The notes below the pieces were generated by a model. The model was not told the DNA's origin. It did not search any database and was given only the letters and a program-made list of their open reading frames with translations. Of a DNA stretch of 47,429 bases, positions 26,070 through 35,734 are shown in pieces (within the stretch, counting starts at the first letter, position 1; each line of letters begins with the position of its first letter). Source of the DNA: JBBQVZ01 sp038211015 (GTDB taxonomy: Bacteria; Actinomycetota; UBA4738; HRBIN12). The position numbers and the translations under genes were made by a program. Where the stretch lies: assembly GCA_038211015.1 (NCBI GenBank), contig JBBQVZ010000008.1, positions 1-47,429 of the forward strand. Reading direction: 5' to 3'.

Positions 26070-27338
26070 GTGAGCATCCGGCTCTCGTTACGGCGGTGGC
26101 TAGGAGAACAGAGCCATCGACGCCCGGCCGTAGTCGCCCGTCGCATGCTCGAGCGTGCTGGTCGAGCGCTCTTCACCCCGGTTATGGCGGCGCGCAAGAG
26201 GCAGCGGCGTCGAGACGGACCGAGGCACATCGCGTTGCTTGGACACAACATGCTGATGGCCGAGGCCGTCGTGCGTGCATGGTCAACGGTCGCCGACGAC
26301 CGACGGCTGCAAGCTTGGTTATTCATGCCTTGGAGGTTCCGCGTTGTCGGGAAGAACCTTGCCCGGGACGCCGGGATGCGATTCGCCCCTGGGCTCGGTT
26401 GGGCCCGACTGTGGGCTTGGGATCTCGTGATTGTCGCGACTCACGTAGAGCCGTTCCATCCGATGATCCCCGTGGTCCGGGTGCTTCACGGCATCGGCAG
26501 TTCAAGCAAGATCGTCAAAGGACACGAGTTCACATATGGCCCATCGCGGGTTCTGCGAGCAGACGGTCGCGCCAGGTACTCGCGCATCTTTGAGTCGAGC
26601 GAGAGTCGCGCTCGTGAGGTCGAGCGGCATGTACCTGCTCTGGTGGGACACCTTGCCGTGACCGGTAGCCTCGCGGCCGACGAACTGCTTGATCGTCAAG
26701 GGGCGGTCGCTCAGATCCGCCGGGAGATGGGGTTCGGATCCTCGGAACGCGTCATCGTCTCGCTGTCGACGTTCGGCCCTCACTCGTTGATGGAAACGGT
26801 CGGTCGACCGCTGATCCGGGAGATGCGACGTCTCACTGCGGAGGGCAGATATCGGTTCGTGGTTTGTACTCATCCCAATCTCTGGGCAGCTCAACGCCGC
26901 CCGGAACAGCCTTGGGATGAGTTCCTCCGACGACAGCGCCAGTACGGCCTCACGATCATCGAACCCGGAGAGGATTGGACCCACGCCCTCGTCGCCGCGG
27001 ACGCGGCGATCAGCGATCACACCTCTCTGGCGACCGCGTTCGCGCTCCTTGGCAAGCCGTTGGCGTTCGTCGATGTGGATGCATCCGCCCTCCAGTCGGG
27101 CAGCACGATGTCCCGTTTGATCGAGGTCTCGCCGACGCTGTCGGATCCTGCAGAGCTTGGGCAGTTCCTCGACGGGTTGCTGGAACAGGGTCAGCCGCCT
27201 CAGCTCGGAGCGATCGCGGCGGAGGTTGTCTCCTATCCGGGTCAGGCAGCGTCACGGACCAGTGCCGAGCTCTACCGTCTGCTTGAGCTCGCGCAGCTGT
27301 CTGCGGGATCAGTCCCGGGGGAATTTCAGCCCTCCTGA
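26070..27338 (+). CDS. CDP-glycerol glycerophosphotransferase-like (TagB/TagF) enzyme
   Basis: A 422-residue protein. The second half has the GT-B-type pattern of the Glyphos_transf family: VVCTHPN, PGEDWTHALVAADAAISDH and SLATAFALLGKPLAFV. The basic N-terminus (RRWLGEQSHRRPAVVARR) may bind the membrane surface. TagB/TagF enzymes add glycerol-phosphate or related polyol-phosphate units, so the polymer may carry phosphodiester decoration. Alternatively it is an ordinary glycosyltransferase of similar fold. GTG 26070 is the start. It begins 85 bp from the divergent PglC-like gene. Confidence 0.72.
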   Translation: MSIRLSLRRWLGEQSHRRPAVVARRMLERAGRALFTPVMAARKRQRRRDGPRHIALLGHNMLMAEAVVRAWSTVADDRRLQAWLFMPWRFRVVGKNLARDAGMRFAPGLGWARLWAWDLVIVATHVEPFHPMIPVVRVLHGIGSSSKIVKGHEFTYGPSRVLRADGRARYSRIFESSESRAREVERHVPALVGHLAVTGSLAADELLDRQGAVAQIRREMGFGSSERVIVSLSTFGPHSLMETVGRPLIREMRRLTAEGRYRFVVCTHPNLWAAQRRPEQPWDEFLRRQRQYGLTIIEPGEDWTHALVAADAAISDHTSLATAFALLGKPLAFVDVDASALQSGSTMSRLIEVSPTLSDPAELGQFLDGLLEQGQPPQLGAIAAEVVSYPGQAASRTSAELYRLLELAQLSAGSVPGEFQPS

Positions 27339-27366
27339 CCATCTGATCAGAGGAGTCGGATCCGCG

Positions 27367-28260
27367 ATGTCGTCCATCAGTGCTGTCGAGCGCCCCATCT
27401 TCGTGATCGGGTGCGGAAGATCGGGTACCACGCTGCTCTACGACATCCTTTGTGGCCACCGTTCGTTGGCGTGGTTCTCCAACTACACCGACCGGTGGCC
27501 GGGCGTACCTCAGCTCGCGGCCCTGTCTCCCGCCTACTCTGCGTTGAGGCGGCGAGGCCTTTCTCTGCCTCGAGTGCCCACGCCTATCCCGAGCGAGGGA
27601 TATCGCATCTTCGACCATTGCAGCCCACGCGGCGCGGCCGATAACAACAGGCCTCTGACGGAGCTGGATGCGACCGCCACGGAGCGCCAGTGCCTTGCGA
27701 GGATCATCGAGGCTCACCAGCGCTTCGCCGGTGGCCAGCGCTTCATCAATAAGAACACGCGCAACACGCGACGGATCCGCTTCTTGCACGAGCTCTTCCC
27801 AGACGCCCTCTTCGTTCACGTCGTTCGCGACCCGCGCGCGACGGTCGCCTCGCTCTTGCGGGTCGCGTTCTGGCCCGATCTTCGCTTCTGGTGGAGAGAG
27901 GATCGCACCGCGTCAGGACTTGCCGAAGACGGGGTCGCGCCCGAGACGCTCGCAGCCGAGCTCTGGACCCGCGAGGTCGGGCCGGCACTTCGCGACAAGG
28001 ATGTCCTTGATCCTGCGTCGTACTGGGAGCTTCGCTACGAGGACCTCATCGTTGATCCGCGGGGAGAGGTGAAGAGTGTCTTGGCGTTCGCCGGGTTGCC
28101 TTGGACGCCTTCGTTCGAAGAGGTCTTCGAAAGCTTCGTGATCGTGGACCGCACCGCCGGCTACCGACGTCACCTCGATGATCGTCAGATCGCGGTGATC
28201 GATGACGTGACCCGCCCGGTGGCGAGCACGCTCGGATACGTTGGGGACCGACCGGCATGA
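27367..28260 (+). CDS. PAPS-dependent sulfotransferase
   Basis: A 297-residue sulfotransferase with a clear 5'-phosphosulfate loop, FVIGCGRSGTTLLYDIL (about residues 12-28), and a 3'-phosphate motif, FVHVVRDPRATVASLL. A later YWELRYEDLIVDP is also typical. It would sulfate a sugar of the repeat unit. It is the second and better-preserved sulfotransferase of the locus. ATG 27367 follows AGAGGAG. The stop overlaps the next gene as ATGA. Confidence 0.88.
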   Translation: MSSISAVERPIFVIGCGRSGTTLLYDILCGHRSLAWFSNYTDRWPGVPQLAALSPAYSALRRRGLSLPRVPTPIPSEGYRIFDHCSPRGAADNNRPLTELDATATERQCLARIIEAHQRFAGGQRFINKNTRNTRRIRFLHELFPDALFVHVVRDPRATVASLLRVAFWPDLRFWWREDRTASGLAEDGVAPETLAAELWTREVGPALRDKDVLDPASYWELRYEDLIVDPRGEVKSVLAFAGLPWTPSFEEVFESFVIVDRTAGYRRHLDDRQIAVIDDVTRPVASTLGYVGDRPA

Positions 28261-29177
28261 CGGTCCAGATAGGCGCGGTCTTGGTCACGTACCGGCGGCC
28301 TCACCTCCTGCCAGTTGCGTTCGAACGCCTCGCGGCGCAGGGGAGGCGACCCGATCGGCTGATCCTCGTCGACAACGACCCGGACGGTGGAGCCCGAAGC
28401 ACCGTGCAACAACTGTCGCTGCGCGGGACGGATGTCGAGTACGTCAACCCTGGAGACAACATCGGGCCCGCCGGCGGTTTCGCACTCGGCATGCAACGGC
28501 TTCTCGAAGGCGCATCTGACGAGGACGTCATCCTCCTGCTGGACGACAACGATCCACTTCCGCCGTTCGACGTCCTCGGCGCGCAACTGGTCTTCCTCGA
28601 CCAGCTCACCGAAGTGGATCCGGCTGCCGCGGGCGTTGGGCTCCATGGAGCCACGTTCGATTGGCGGACGGGAAGGACACGCAGCACGTCGGCAGCCAAG
28701 TGCTCGGGAACCGTTCGCGTCGACCATCTCCACGGCGGCGGCTATCCCATGTACCGAGTTGGTGCCGTTCGGCGTGTTGGGCAGTTCTCCGCCCCGTTGT
28801 TCTTCGGGTTCGAGGAGCTTGAGTACGGACTTAGGCTGACGACCAACGGGTACCGGCTGCATCTGAACCGACCCCTGGCCGAACGGCAAACGGTGTGGCG
28901 CCGACAAGAGCTTGTATCACGCTCACGTCCGACATTTCGCGTTGGGCCCGTTACGTGGCGCAGGTACTACAGCTTGCGCAACCTTCTCCATATCTTGTTG
29001 TTGCACGGGCACCAGACGACTGCCATCAAGGTGGCGGCGGTCCGTGGCATCGGAAAGCCAGCTGCCAATCTGATCCTCGCTCCGAGATTGGCCGCCGAGC
29101 ATCTGAGCTTGGATCGCCGCGCGGTCGTTGATGCCTTCGGAGGGCGGATGGGACGCACCGTCGACCCCGTGTATTGA
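28257..29177 (+). CDS. GT2-family glycosyltransferase
   Basis: A 306-residue GT-A enzyme resembling rhamnosyl- or galactofuranosyl-transferases. It begins IGAVLVTYRRPHLLPVAFE, then LILVDNDPDGG, GDNIGPAGGFALGM and the metal site LLLDDNDPLPP. HLHGGGYPMYR and GFEELEYGLRL form the acceptor part. The NIGPAGG loop is typical of the GlfT/rhamnosyltransferase-like branch. It is coupled to the sulfotransferase by ATGA. Confidence 0.88.
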   Translation: MTVQIGAVLVTYRRPHLLPVAFERLAAQGRRPDRLILVDNDPDGGARSTVQQLSLRGTDVEYVNPGDNIGPAGGFALGMQRLLEGASDEDVILLLDDNDPLPPFDVLGAQLVFLDQLTEVDPAAAGVGLHGATFDWRTGRTRSTSAAKCSGTVRVDHLHGGGYPMYRVGAVRRVGQFSAPLFFGFEELEYGLRLTTNGYRLHLNRPLAERQTVWRRQELVSRSRPTFRVGPVTWRRYYSLRNLLHILLLHGHQTTAIKVAAVRGIGKPAANLILAPRLAAEHLSLDRRAVVDAFGGRMGRTVDPVY

Positions 29178-29261
29178 TCAGGCGTTCACATCGTCCGTTC
29201 GGCATCGGTACGAGCACTCGACGATCCCGTCGGCAACACCCACCGAACTCTTGGAGACACG

Positions 29262-30368
29262 ATGAGTAGTCATCGCATCTTGATCCTCATAAAAGGGCTT
29301 GGACGAGGAGGAGCCGAGCAGCTCCTGGCCAGCGCCGTCCCCTACTACGACCGCGACCGCTTCGACTACGAGGTTGCCTACCGGCTCCCCTGGAAGGATG
29401 CACTCGTCCCACAGCTGCGGGAAGCGAGGTTGCCGGTCCACTGCCTCGAAGGCGCCAGGGGCCCGGCGTGGGTGGCGCGCCTCCGCCGGCTGATCGACGA
29501 ACGCGGCATCGACCTCATCCACTCGCATTCGCCGACCGTTGCCGTTGCCGCCAGAGCGGTCGCTCCGGCTCGAGTACGCCGTGTCTATACCGAGCACAAC
29601 CTGTGGCAGCGCTACCACCGGTTGACCTACTGGGCGAACGCACTCACGTTCCCTCGCGACGATCATGTCTTCGCCGTCTCCGACCATGTGCGGGACTCGA
29701 TCCGATATCCTCGACCGCTGCAGGGTCGGCGCCCACCTCCGGTGGAGACGCTTTACCACGGCATCGATCCCTCCGATGTCGCTCGGTGGGTCCAGGTCGA
29801 CGGTGTCAGGGCAGAGCTGGGCATCGATCCCGACGCCCCCGTGGTGGGAACGGTGGCGAACTTCAAAGCGCACAAGCGGCTCGACCGGATGCTGGAGGCG
29901 GCGGCGATCGTTCGCCGGCGGGTTCCCGACGTGCGGTTCGTCATGGTGGGTACTGGCCCGCTCGACGCTGAGGTTCGTCGCCAAGCGCACGAGCTCGATC
30001 TTGATCAGACGGTGGTGTTCACGGGTTTCCGAGACGACGCGCAGCGCCTGACGGCCGCGTTCGATGTCTTCGCGATGTCTTCGGAGTTCGAAGGGCTCTC
30101 CATCGCTGTGATCGAAGCTCTTGCATTGGGCACGCCCGCGGTCGTTACAGATGTCGGCGGGATGCCTGAGGTGATCTTCGACGGGGAGCAAGGCTTCGTG
30201 GTGCCGGCCGGCGACACATCCACGCTCGCCGACCGGCTGGTGACGCTGCTTGAGGACGAGCCTCTCCGCTTGCGGATGGGGGCGGCTGGGCGGGAGCGAG
30301 CGAGGCGGTTCGACATCCGCGACGCCGTGCACAGGATGGAAGAGGTCTACGAGGAGTTGCTCGCATGA
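29262..30368 (+). CDS. GT4-family glycosyltransferase
   Basis: A 368-residue GT-B retaining glycosyltransferase. The N-terminal acceptor domain has IKGLGRGGAEQLLAS. The donor domain has VGTVANFKAHKRLDRMLEA and RFVMVGTGPLDAEV, and the C-terminal E-x7-E motif SSEFEGLSIAVIEALALGTP is intact. A ribosome site (TTGGAG) precedes the ATG at 29262. The stop overlaps the next gene as ATGA. The donor sugar cannot be told. Confidence 0.92.
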   Translation: MSSHRILILIKGLGRGGAEQLLASAVPYYDRDRFDYEVAYRLPWKDALVPQLREARLPVHCLEGARGPAWVARLRRLIDERGIDLIHSHSPTVAVAARAVAPARVRRVYTEHNLWQRYHRLTYWANALTFPRDDHVFAVSDHVRDSIRYPRPLQGRRPPPVETLYHGIDPSDVARWVQVDGVRAELGIDPDAPVVGTVANFKAHKRLDRMLEAAAIVRRRVPDVRFVMVGTGPLDAEVRRQAHELDLDQTVVFTGFRDDAQRLTAAFDVFAMSSEFEGLSIAVIEALALGTPAVVTDVGGMPEVIFDGEQGFVVPAGDTSTLADRLVTLLEDEPLRLRMGAAGRERARRFDIRDAVHRMEEVYEELLA

Positions 30369-31384
30369 GCCGGGCGCGCACGACGATCGACATCCGCCCA
30401 TACCGAGACCGGGACGAGCCGGCCGTGCTCTCGTTGCTGGAGGCTGCCTTGGGTGGCGGCCCGGCCGGCGTCCGTCCGTCCGAGTTCTTCCGCTGGAAGC
30501 ATCTGGAGAACCCGTTCGGGCGCTCCTACATGTTGGTCGCGGAGGCCGACGGCCAGCTCGTGGGTCTGCGGGCGTTCATGCGATGGGAGTTCACGGCCGG
30601 TGACCGCCGCTACCGTGCGGTGCGCGCCGTGGACACGGCGACGCATCCCGCCTATCAGGGACAGGGGATCTTCTCCCGGCTGACGCTGGAATCGCTCGAC
30701 GAACTGCCTGACCAGGCCGACTTCGTCTTCAACACGCCGAATGAGAAGAGCCTGCCCGGGTACCTGAAGATGGGGTGGCGCGTCGTTGGCAAGGTTCCGA
30801 TCTTGGTGCGCGTGCGGCGGCCGCTCCGCTTCGCGACACGAGTGCGATCGTGGAAGACGTCGGGGGAAGCCCGATCCGTTCCGGTGTCGGGCGCTCAGAT
30901 CGCATCGGACGTGCTGGTTGACGGCGCCGTCGATGGGCTGCTCGCCGCTCAGGAACGGTCCGTCGGCATCGCGACTCCTCGGGACGCGACCTACCTCGGG
31001 TGGCGCTACGGGGGCGCTCCGTTGCTCGACTACCGGGCGGTGGTGGAGCGCGACCGCGATCGAGTTGCGGGGTTGTCGATCTTCCGGGTCCGACCGCGCG
31101 GGGGGCTCGTCGAAAGCACGGTCACCGAGACGATCGTGCCTGCCGGCGACACGCGCGTGGCCGGAAAGATCTTCAGGGCGATCGGTCGATCGGCGGGGTC
31201 CGACCATCTCGCCTGTAGCTTCCCGCCGGGTTCTACGACGCTCAGGGCCGCTCGACGCGCCGGGTTCCTGCGCGTGCCCGGCGGCATGACCCTGGTGGTG
31301 AACCCGTTGGGCCACCACCTCGACCCAGACCCGCTCGACCTGGCCTCGTGGGCCTTGACCGTCGGCGACCTGGAGGTCTTCTGA
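30365..31384 (+). CDS. GNAT-family N-acyltransferase
   Basis: A 339-residue protein with an N-terminal GNAT fold. IRPYRDRDEPAVLSLLE gives the first strand and helix, and motif A is VDTATHPAYQGQGIFSRLT, the acetyl-CoA pyrophosphate loop. The C-terminal half (from about 180) holds a second GNAT-like or substrate-recognition region. It may acylate an amino sugar made by the aminotransferase at 35735. Its overlap with both neighbours (ATGA, TGATG) makes it part of the polymer operon. Confidence 0.8.
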   Translation: MSRARTTIDIRPYRDRDEPAVLSLLEAALGGGPAGVRPSEFFRWKHLENPFGRSYMLVAEADGQLVGLRAFMRWEFTAGDRRYRAVRAVDTATHPAYQGQGIFSRLTLESLDELPDQADFVFNTPNEKSLPGYLKMGWRVVGKVPILVRVRRPLRFATRVRSWKTSGEARSVPVSGAQIASDVLVDGAVDGLLAAQERSVGIATPRDATYLGWRYGGAPLLDYRAVVERDRDRVAGLSIFRVRPRGGLVESTVTETIVPAGDTRVAGKIFRAIGRSAGSDHLACSFPPGSTTLRAARRAGFLRVPGGMTLVVNPLGHHLDPDPLDLASWALTVGDLEVF

Positions 31385-32745
31385 TGCAGATGCGCCGAAC
31401 GTACGAGGCACCCGCTTCGCCGTCGGCCGTCGTCGTGATCGGCCTCGCGCTGATCGGCGCCTACGTGTCGGCGTTGCTGATCCTGGTCGATAGGACGTCC
31501 TTCGACGTGTGGGGCGCGGTGTTGCTGATGCCGATCCTGGTCGCCCTCACAGTGCCCGCGCTCTGGCGCCAGGCGATCCGCGAGGCCGACCCGGGGACGT
31601 TCCGGCTTCTACTCCTGGCGCTCGTCGTGAAACTCGCGGGCGCGGTCGCCCGCTACTACGTCGCGTTCTCCGTGTACGGGGGGGCCGCCGATGCCACCCG
31701 GTATCACTCGGCCGGCGTCGGCTTCGCTCCGCTCTTCCGCCGCCTGGATTTCTCCGGCGTCCACCTGGTGGCCGGGACGTCGTTCATCGAAACCGTCACG
31801 GGGATCGTCTACGCGCTGGTCGGTCCTTCGAAGATGGGCGGGTTCGTCTTCTTCTCGTGGCTCGGGTTCTGGGGGTTGTTCCTGTTCTACCGCGCCTTCA
31901 CGCTGGCCGTCCCGATGGGGCGACGTCGCTCCTACGCCTATCTGCTGTTCTTCCTGCCATCCCTCGTCTTCTGGCCATCGAGCATCGGCAAGGAAGCGTG
32001 GATGATGTTCAGCCTGGGGATCGCTGCATACGGCGTCGCCAGGATCCTCACTCGGGGCGTGTGGCGGGGTTTCATCTACTGCGCCGGCGGGCTCTGGCTC
32101 GCAGGGATGGTCCGCCCGCACATCGCGGCCCTGGTAGGGGTCTCGCTCGCTGCGGCGATCGTGACGCGCAAGGGTCGGATCGAGTGGCGGGAGCTCACTC
32201 CCGTCATCAAGGGAGCGTCGATCGTTGCGGTAGCGATCGTGGCCGCCGTCTTGGTCGTCCACACGGATCGTTTCCTGCAGAAGTCCGGGATCGACACCAA
32301 CCAGGGGGTGAGTTCGACGCTGACCGATGTCCAGGACCGCACGTCGGAGGGCGGCGCCTCGTTCGCGCCCTCCATCCTGGACTCGCCGGTGCGGGCTCCC
32401 TTGGCGACGATCACGGTGTTGTTCCGTCCCTTCGTCTTCGAAGCCCACAACTTCCAGTCGATCCTGGCGGCGATCGAGGGGACCGCGCTGCTGGCGTTCT
32501 GCTTGATCCGCCCCCGCTGGGGATGGGCGGCGATGCGCTCGCTGCGGCAGCAGCCGTATGTGGTCTTCTGCCTGGTCTTCACCCTCCTGTTCATCGTCGG
32601 TTTCTCGAGCTTCGCGAACTTCGGTTTGCTGGCTCGCGAGCGCGTTCAGCTGTACCCCCTGTTCCTGGTGCTGTTCTCGATCCCGCCCGCGGTCATCGGG
32701 CGACCCGGGGGCGAGCGGGCGGTGCGCGAGACCGTCGCCGCGTGA
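31384..32745 (+). CDS. Polytopic membrane protein, possible Wzy-type polymerase
   Basis: A 453-residue protein with about ten hydrophobic segments. The first are at about 18-35 and 45-60, and the motif LPSLVFWPSSIGKEAW lies in the middle. A large external loop (about 300-345) contains FLQKSGIDTNQGVSS. The SIGKEA and MVRPHIA motifs are shared with membrane proteins of other actinobacterial polysaccharide loci whose role is usually given as polymerase-like. ATG 31384 is chosen because it overlaps the GNAT stop. The stop overlaps the next start as GTGA. Confidence 0.75.
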   Translation: MQMRRTYEAPASPSAVVVIGLALIGAYVSALLILVDRTSFDVWGAVLLMPILVALTVPALWRQAIREADPGTFRLLLLALVVKLAGAVARYYVAFSVYGGAADATRYHSAGVGFAPLFRRLDFSGVHLVAGTSFIETVTGIVYALVGPSKMGGFVFFSWLGFWGLFLFYRAFTLAVPMGRRRSYAYLLFFLPSLVFWPSSIGKEAWMMFSLGIAAYGVARILTRGVWRGFIYCAGGLWLAGMVRPHIAALVGVSLAAAIVTRKGRIEWRELTPVIKGASIVAVAIVAAVLVVHTDRFLQKSGIDTNQGVSSTLTDVQDRTSEGGASFAPSILDSPVRAPLATITVLFRPFVFEAHNFQSILAAIEGTALLAFCLIRPRWGWAAMRSLRQQPYVVFCLVFTLLFIVGFSSFANFGLLARERVQLYPLFLVLFSIPPAVIGRPGGERAVRETVAA

Positions 32746-33815
32746 ACGCGCGGAACGATCGAACTCCCGCGATCGTCGACGGCCTGGGGTTGTTGTTCCT
32801 GGCGTCATATGTCGCCGTTGCCTTCGTGGCGACGCGGCACGGCGGGACCGCGGGACCGCTCGTGATGCTGCTGTTGTCGTCGGCCGTCGTGCTCACCGTC
32901 GGGAGGCTCCTCGGGAGCGTGCACCGAGCCGTCACGCCGGCGGTCATCGTCGTGACGGCGGCCATCGTGCTCGTGACGACGAGACCCATCATCGGAGGCG
33001 GACCGCTTAGCGGGCCGTTCGGATACCGGAACGCGACGGGCGCGTTCTGTGTCCAGGGAGCCGTCGCGGCGCTGATGTTCGCGGCGGCCGTGCGATGGTG
33101 GCCACTCCGCATCCTCGGGATCGCAGCGGTGGTGCCGTTCGCGGTCGCCGCCGGCATGGACTCCGCTGCTGCGGGGGCGAGCCTCGTGGTGATCGCGATC
33201 GCGGCGATCGGTCTCGCCGGGGTGCGCGCGGTGCGCGTGTCGATCGCCGTCGCGGGGGCGCTCCTTGCCGTCGTGCTCCTTGCCGTCGTGGTTCTGGGCG
33301 CCGGCTACCGGCCCGGAGGCGATGGCGCGGTGACGCGCGCGCTGACCGAGCGGCGGTTGGTGCTGTGGCATGAGTCCCTGCGGATCATTGTCGATCATCC
33401 GGGCGGCGTCGGCCCCGGTCGCTTCAAGGACGTGAGCCCGACGGCGATCCGGGATGCGGACGCGCACTGGGCACACGACGAGTTCCTGCAGCAGGGTGTG
33501 GAGCTCGGATGGGCCGGCCTCGCCTTGGCGCTGCTCGTGTTCGTCTGGGGGTTCGTCCGCCTGTGGGTGCACCCCAGGCCCGACATGGTGGTGGCGCTCG
33601 GCGCCGCATCTCTCGCGGCACTGGGGATCCACGCCGGCGTCGACTACGTGTTGCATTTCCCGGCGGTGCCGCTCACGGCCGCCGCGCTCATCGGGACGGC
33701 CCAGGCCGTCTCATCCAGGAGGTTGTTCCGACATGACCGTGACCAGCATCGCCAGGAAGGCATCGAAGGCGGCGGTCACCCCACTGGGGTGGCCGGCGCG
33801 ACGACGTCCGGGTGA
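32742..33815 (+). CDS. O-antigen ligase/polymerase family (Wzy_C-like) membrane protein
   Basis: A 357-residue protein with about nine hydrophobic helices. The periplasmic-type signature is RLVLWHESLRIIVDHPGGVG followed by HWAHDEFLQQGVELGWAGLAL. The conserved Arg and His pattern is that of WaaL/Wzy_C enzymes, which join or polymerise lipid-linked glycans outside the membrane. It starts with GTG 32742 and overlaps the deacetylase gene by 83 bp. With the preceding gene there are two candidates for the polymerase. This one has the clearer family signature. Confidence 0.82.
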   Translation: MNARNDRTPAIVDGLGLLFLASYVAVAFVATRHGGTAGPLVMLLLSSAVVLTVGRLLGSVHRAVTPAVIVVTAAIVLVTTRPIIGGGPLSGPFGYRNATGAFCVQGAVAALMFAAAVRWWPLRILGIAAVVPFAVAAGMDSAAAGASLVVIAIAAIGLAGVRAVRVSIAVAGALLAVVLLAVVVLGAGYRPGGDGAVTRALTERRLVLWHESLRIIVDHPGGVGPGRFKDVSPTAIRDADAHWAHDEFLQQGVELGWAGLALALLVFVWGFVRLWVHPRPDMVVALGAASLAALGIHAGVDYVLHFPAVPLTAAALIGTAQAVSSRRLFRHDRDQHRQEGIEGGGHPTGVAGATTSG

Positions 33816-34521
33816 CGTCGTCGTCCTGCTCTACCACCGGGTTGGCGACTCGGGCTCCGAGATCGAGCTGGGGTCCGACGCTTTCGAGCGACAGTTACAG
33901 GACCTGGTCGTTCGCGAGCGCGTCTTGACGTTGGACGACGTCCTCGCCGGCGAGGACGGAGGCGGGGTGGTGGTCACCTTCGACGACGGCTACCGGGACT
34001 TCCACGACGCGGTGCTCCCGATGCTGGTGAAGCATCACGTGCCGGCGCTGCTGTACCTGGCGACGGGGCTGGTCTCGAACGGAGTGGGCACGCAGATGCC
34101 GGAGGCGCTCACCTGGACACAGCTGCGGGAGGCTGTGGATACGGGGCTGGTCACCGTCGGCTCGCACACGCATGGTCACGTCGACCTGTCCAAGACGACT
34201 GAGACGGAAGCGGAAGAGGAGATGCGCCGGAGCAAGGACCTGATCGAGGAGCATCTCGGCACCGAGTGCGCGCATTTCGCATACCCGTGGTCGGTAGGGT
34301 CGGTGTCGGCGGACCGCGCGGCGCGGCGACTGTTCCGTTCGGCGGCTCTCGACGCGTGGCGGACCAACCGGGCGGGGCGTATCGATCCGTACCGACTGGG
34401 CCGCGTCCCGATCCTCCGTAGCGACGGTCGGTTCTTCTTCCGCCGAAAGGTTCGCGGCGGACTGGACTCCGAAGCCTGGCTCTATCGGGCGCTCGGTCGC
34501 GGTCCATGGGGGAAGATGTGA
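33733..34521 (+). CDS. Polysaccharide deacetylase (NodB-like, CE4)
   Basis: A 262-residue NodB-homology enzyme. Metal-binding and catalytic motifs are visible: VVTFDDGYRDFHDAVLP (catalytic Asp, metal Asp), SHTHGHVDLSKTT (the two His) and FAYPWS. It removes acetyl groups from N-acetyl sugars. No signal peptide is evident, so it may act inside the cell or on the membrane face. ATG 33733 has AGGAGG at 33717-33722 inside the preceding gene. Confidence 0.88.
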   Translation: MTVTSIARKASKAAVTPLGWPARRRPGDVVVLLYHRVGDSGSEIELGSDAFERQLQDLVVRERVLTLDDVLAGEDGGGVVVTFDDGYRDFHDAVLPMLVKHHVPALLYLATGLVSNGVGTQMPEALTWTQLREAVDTGLVTVGSHTHGHVDLSKTTETEAEEEMRRSKDLIEEHLGTECAHFAYPWSVGSVSADRAARRLFRSAALDAWRTNRAGRIDPYRLGRVPILRSDGRFFFRRKVRGGLDSEAWLYRALGRGPWGKM

Positions 34522-35711
34522 GGGCGCCGCGGATCGCGCACGTCGCCACCGTGGACCTGAGCTTGCGTTTCCTGCTGCTGCCCCAGCTCCGCGCGTTGCG
34601 CGACGCCGGGTTCGAGGTCACGACGATCAGCGCGCCGGGACCGTGGGTGGCCGACGTCGAGGCGGAGGGGATCCATCATATCGCGTGGCCCCACGCCACG
34701 CGTTCGTGGGATCCCCGGTCCGACGTGCGGGCGTTCCGGGAGCTGCTGGCGATCTTCCGGCGCGAGCGGTTCGACCTGGTGCACACGCACAACCCCAAGC
34801 CGGGGGTCTTGGGACGCGTCGCGGCGCGGGTGGCCGGGGTCCCTTCCGTGATGAACACGGTGCACGGGTTGTACGCCACGCCCGAGGACCGTCTGCGTCG
34901 CCGCGGACCGGTGCTGGCCGCGGAGTGGTTCGCGGCCCGGTTCAGCGACATGGAACTCTATCAGTCCGCGGAGGACCTGGCGTGGTCGCGTCGACGGCAC
35001 ATCGCTCGCCGGGGGCGATCGGTGCTGCTGGGCAACGGGATCGACCTCTCGCTCTTCACACCGGACCGTGGTGGGGAGGAGCGGATCCGCAAGCTCCGCG
35101 CCGAGCTCGGGATCGGCGAGGACGAGTTGGTGGTCGGCACCGTCGGCAGGATGGTGCTCGAGAAGGGCTACGCGGAACTTTTCGAGGCCGCCCGCGACGT
35201 GTGTTCACGACGAGGTGACGTGCGGTTCATCGCGGTGGGGCAGAGCGATCCGGACAAGTCCGACGCGGTCACGGCCGACCAGATCGAGCAGGCCCGCGAC
35301 GAGTTCATCTTCACCGGGTGGCGCGAGGACACCGCGGACCTGATGGCGCTGATGGACGTGTTCGTCCTGCCGTCGTGGCGCGAGGGCTTGCCCCGGTCGG
35401 CGATCGAGGCCGCGGCGAGCGGCCTTCCGCTCGTGCTCACCGACATCCGCGGGTGTCGTGAGGTGGCACGCGATGGCATGGAGGGGTTCCTCGTCCCGGT
35501 GCGCGATCCCGTTCGACTGGCCGATACCGTCATGCGCTTGCTACAGGACCCGGCGCTGCGTCGCCGGATGGGCGCTGCGGCTCGCAGGCGCGCCGAGGAA
35601 CGGTTCGATGAACGACGCGTCGCGCAGATGGTCGTGGGCGCCACGCGAGTACTGCTCGGCACATCGAACCGCCGTCCATCCAACCGCCATCTGCATCTCT
35701 CCGATCCATGA
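34518..35711 (+). CDS. GT4-family glycosyltransferase
   Basis: A 397-residue GT-B enzyme related to CapM/PglA-type transferases: IAHVATVDLSLRFLLLPQL at the start, THNPKPGVLGRVAARVAG, MNTVHGLYATPED, and VGTVGRMVLEKGYAELFEAA in the donor domain. The C-terminal motif is SWREGLPRSAIEAAASGLP. PglA adds the second sugar to lipid-linked bacillosamine, and a similar role would suit this locus. GTG 34518 is preferred because it overlaps the deacetylase stop (GTGA) behind GGGGGAAG. ATG 34506 is an alternative. Confidence 0.88.
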   Translation: MRAPRIAHVATVDLSLRFLLLPQLRALRDAGFEVTTISAPGPWVADVEAEGIHHIAWPHATRSWDPRSDVRAFRELLAIFRRERFDLVHTHNPKPGVLGRVAARVAGVPSVMNTVHGLYATPEDRLRRRGPVLAAEWFAARFSDMELYQSAEDLAWSRRRHIARRGRSVLLGNGIDLSLFTPDRGGEERIRKLRAELGIGEDELVVGTVGRMVLEKGYAELFEAARDVCSRRGDVRFIAVGQSDPDKSDAVTADQIEQARDEFIFTGWREDTADLMALMDVFVLPSWREGLPRSAIEAAASGLPLVLTDIRGCREVARDGMEGFLVPVRDPVRLADTVMRLLQDPALRRRMGAAARRRAEERFDERRVAQMVVGATRVLLGTSNRRPSNRHLHLSDP

Positions 35712-35734
35712 ATCCCCGGCCCGAAAGGAAACCG

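Noticed and set aside
31509..32741. A single long protein running into the ligase/polymerase gene
   Set aside because: The upstream part is a shadow frame of the membrane protein at 31384-32745. The real gene begins at GTG 32742.
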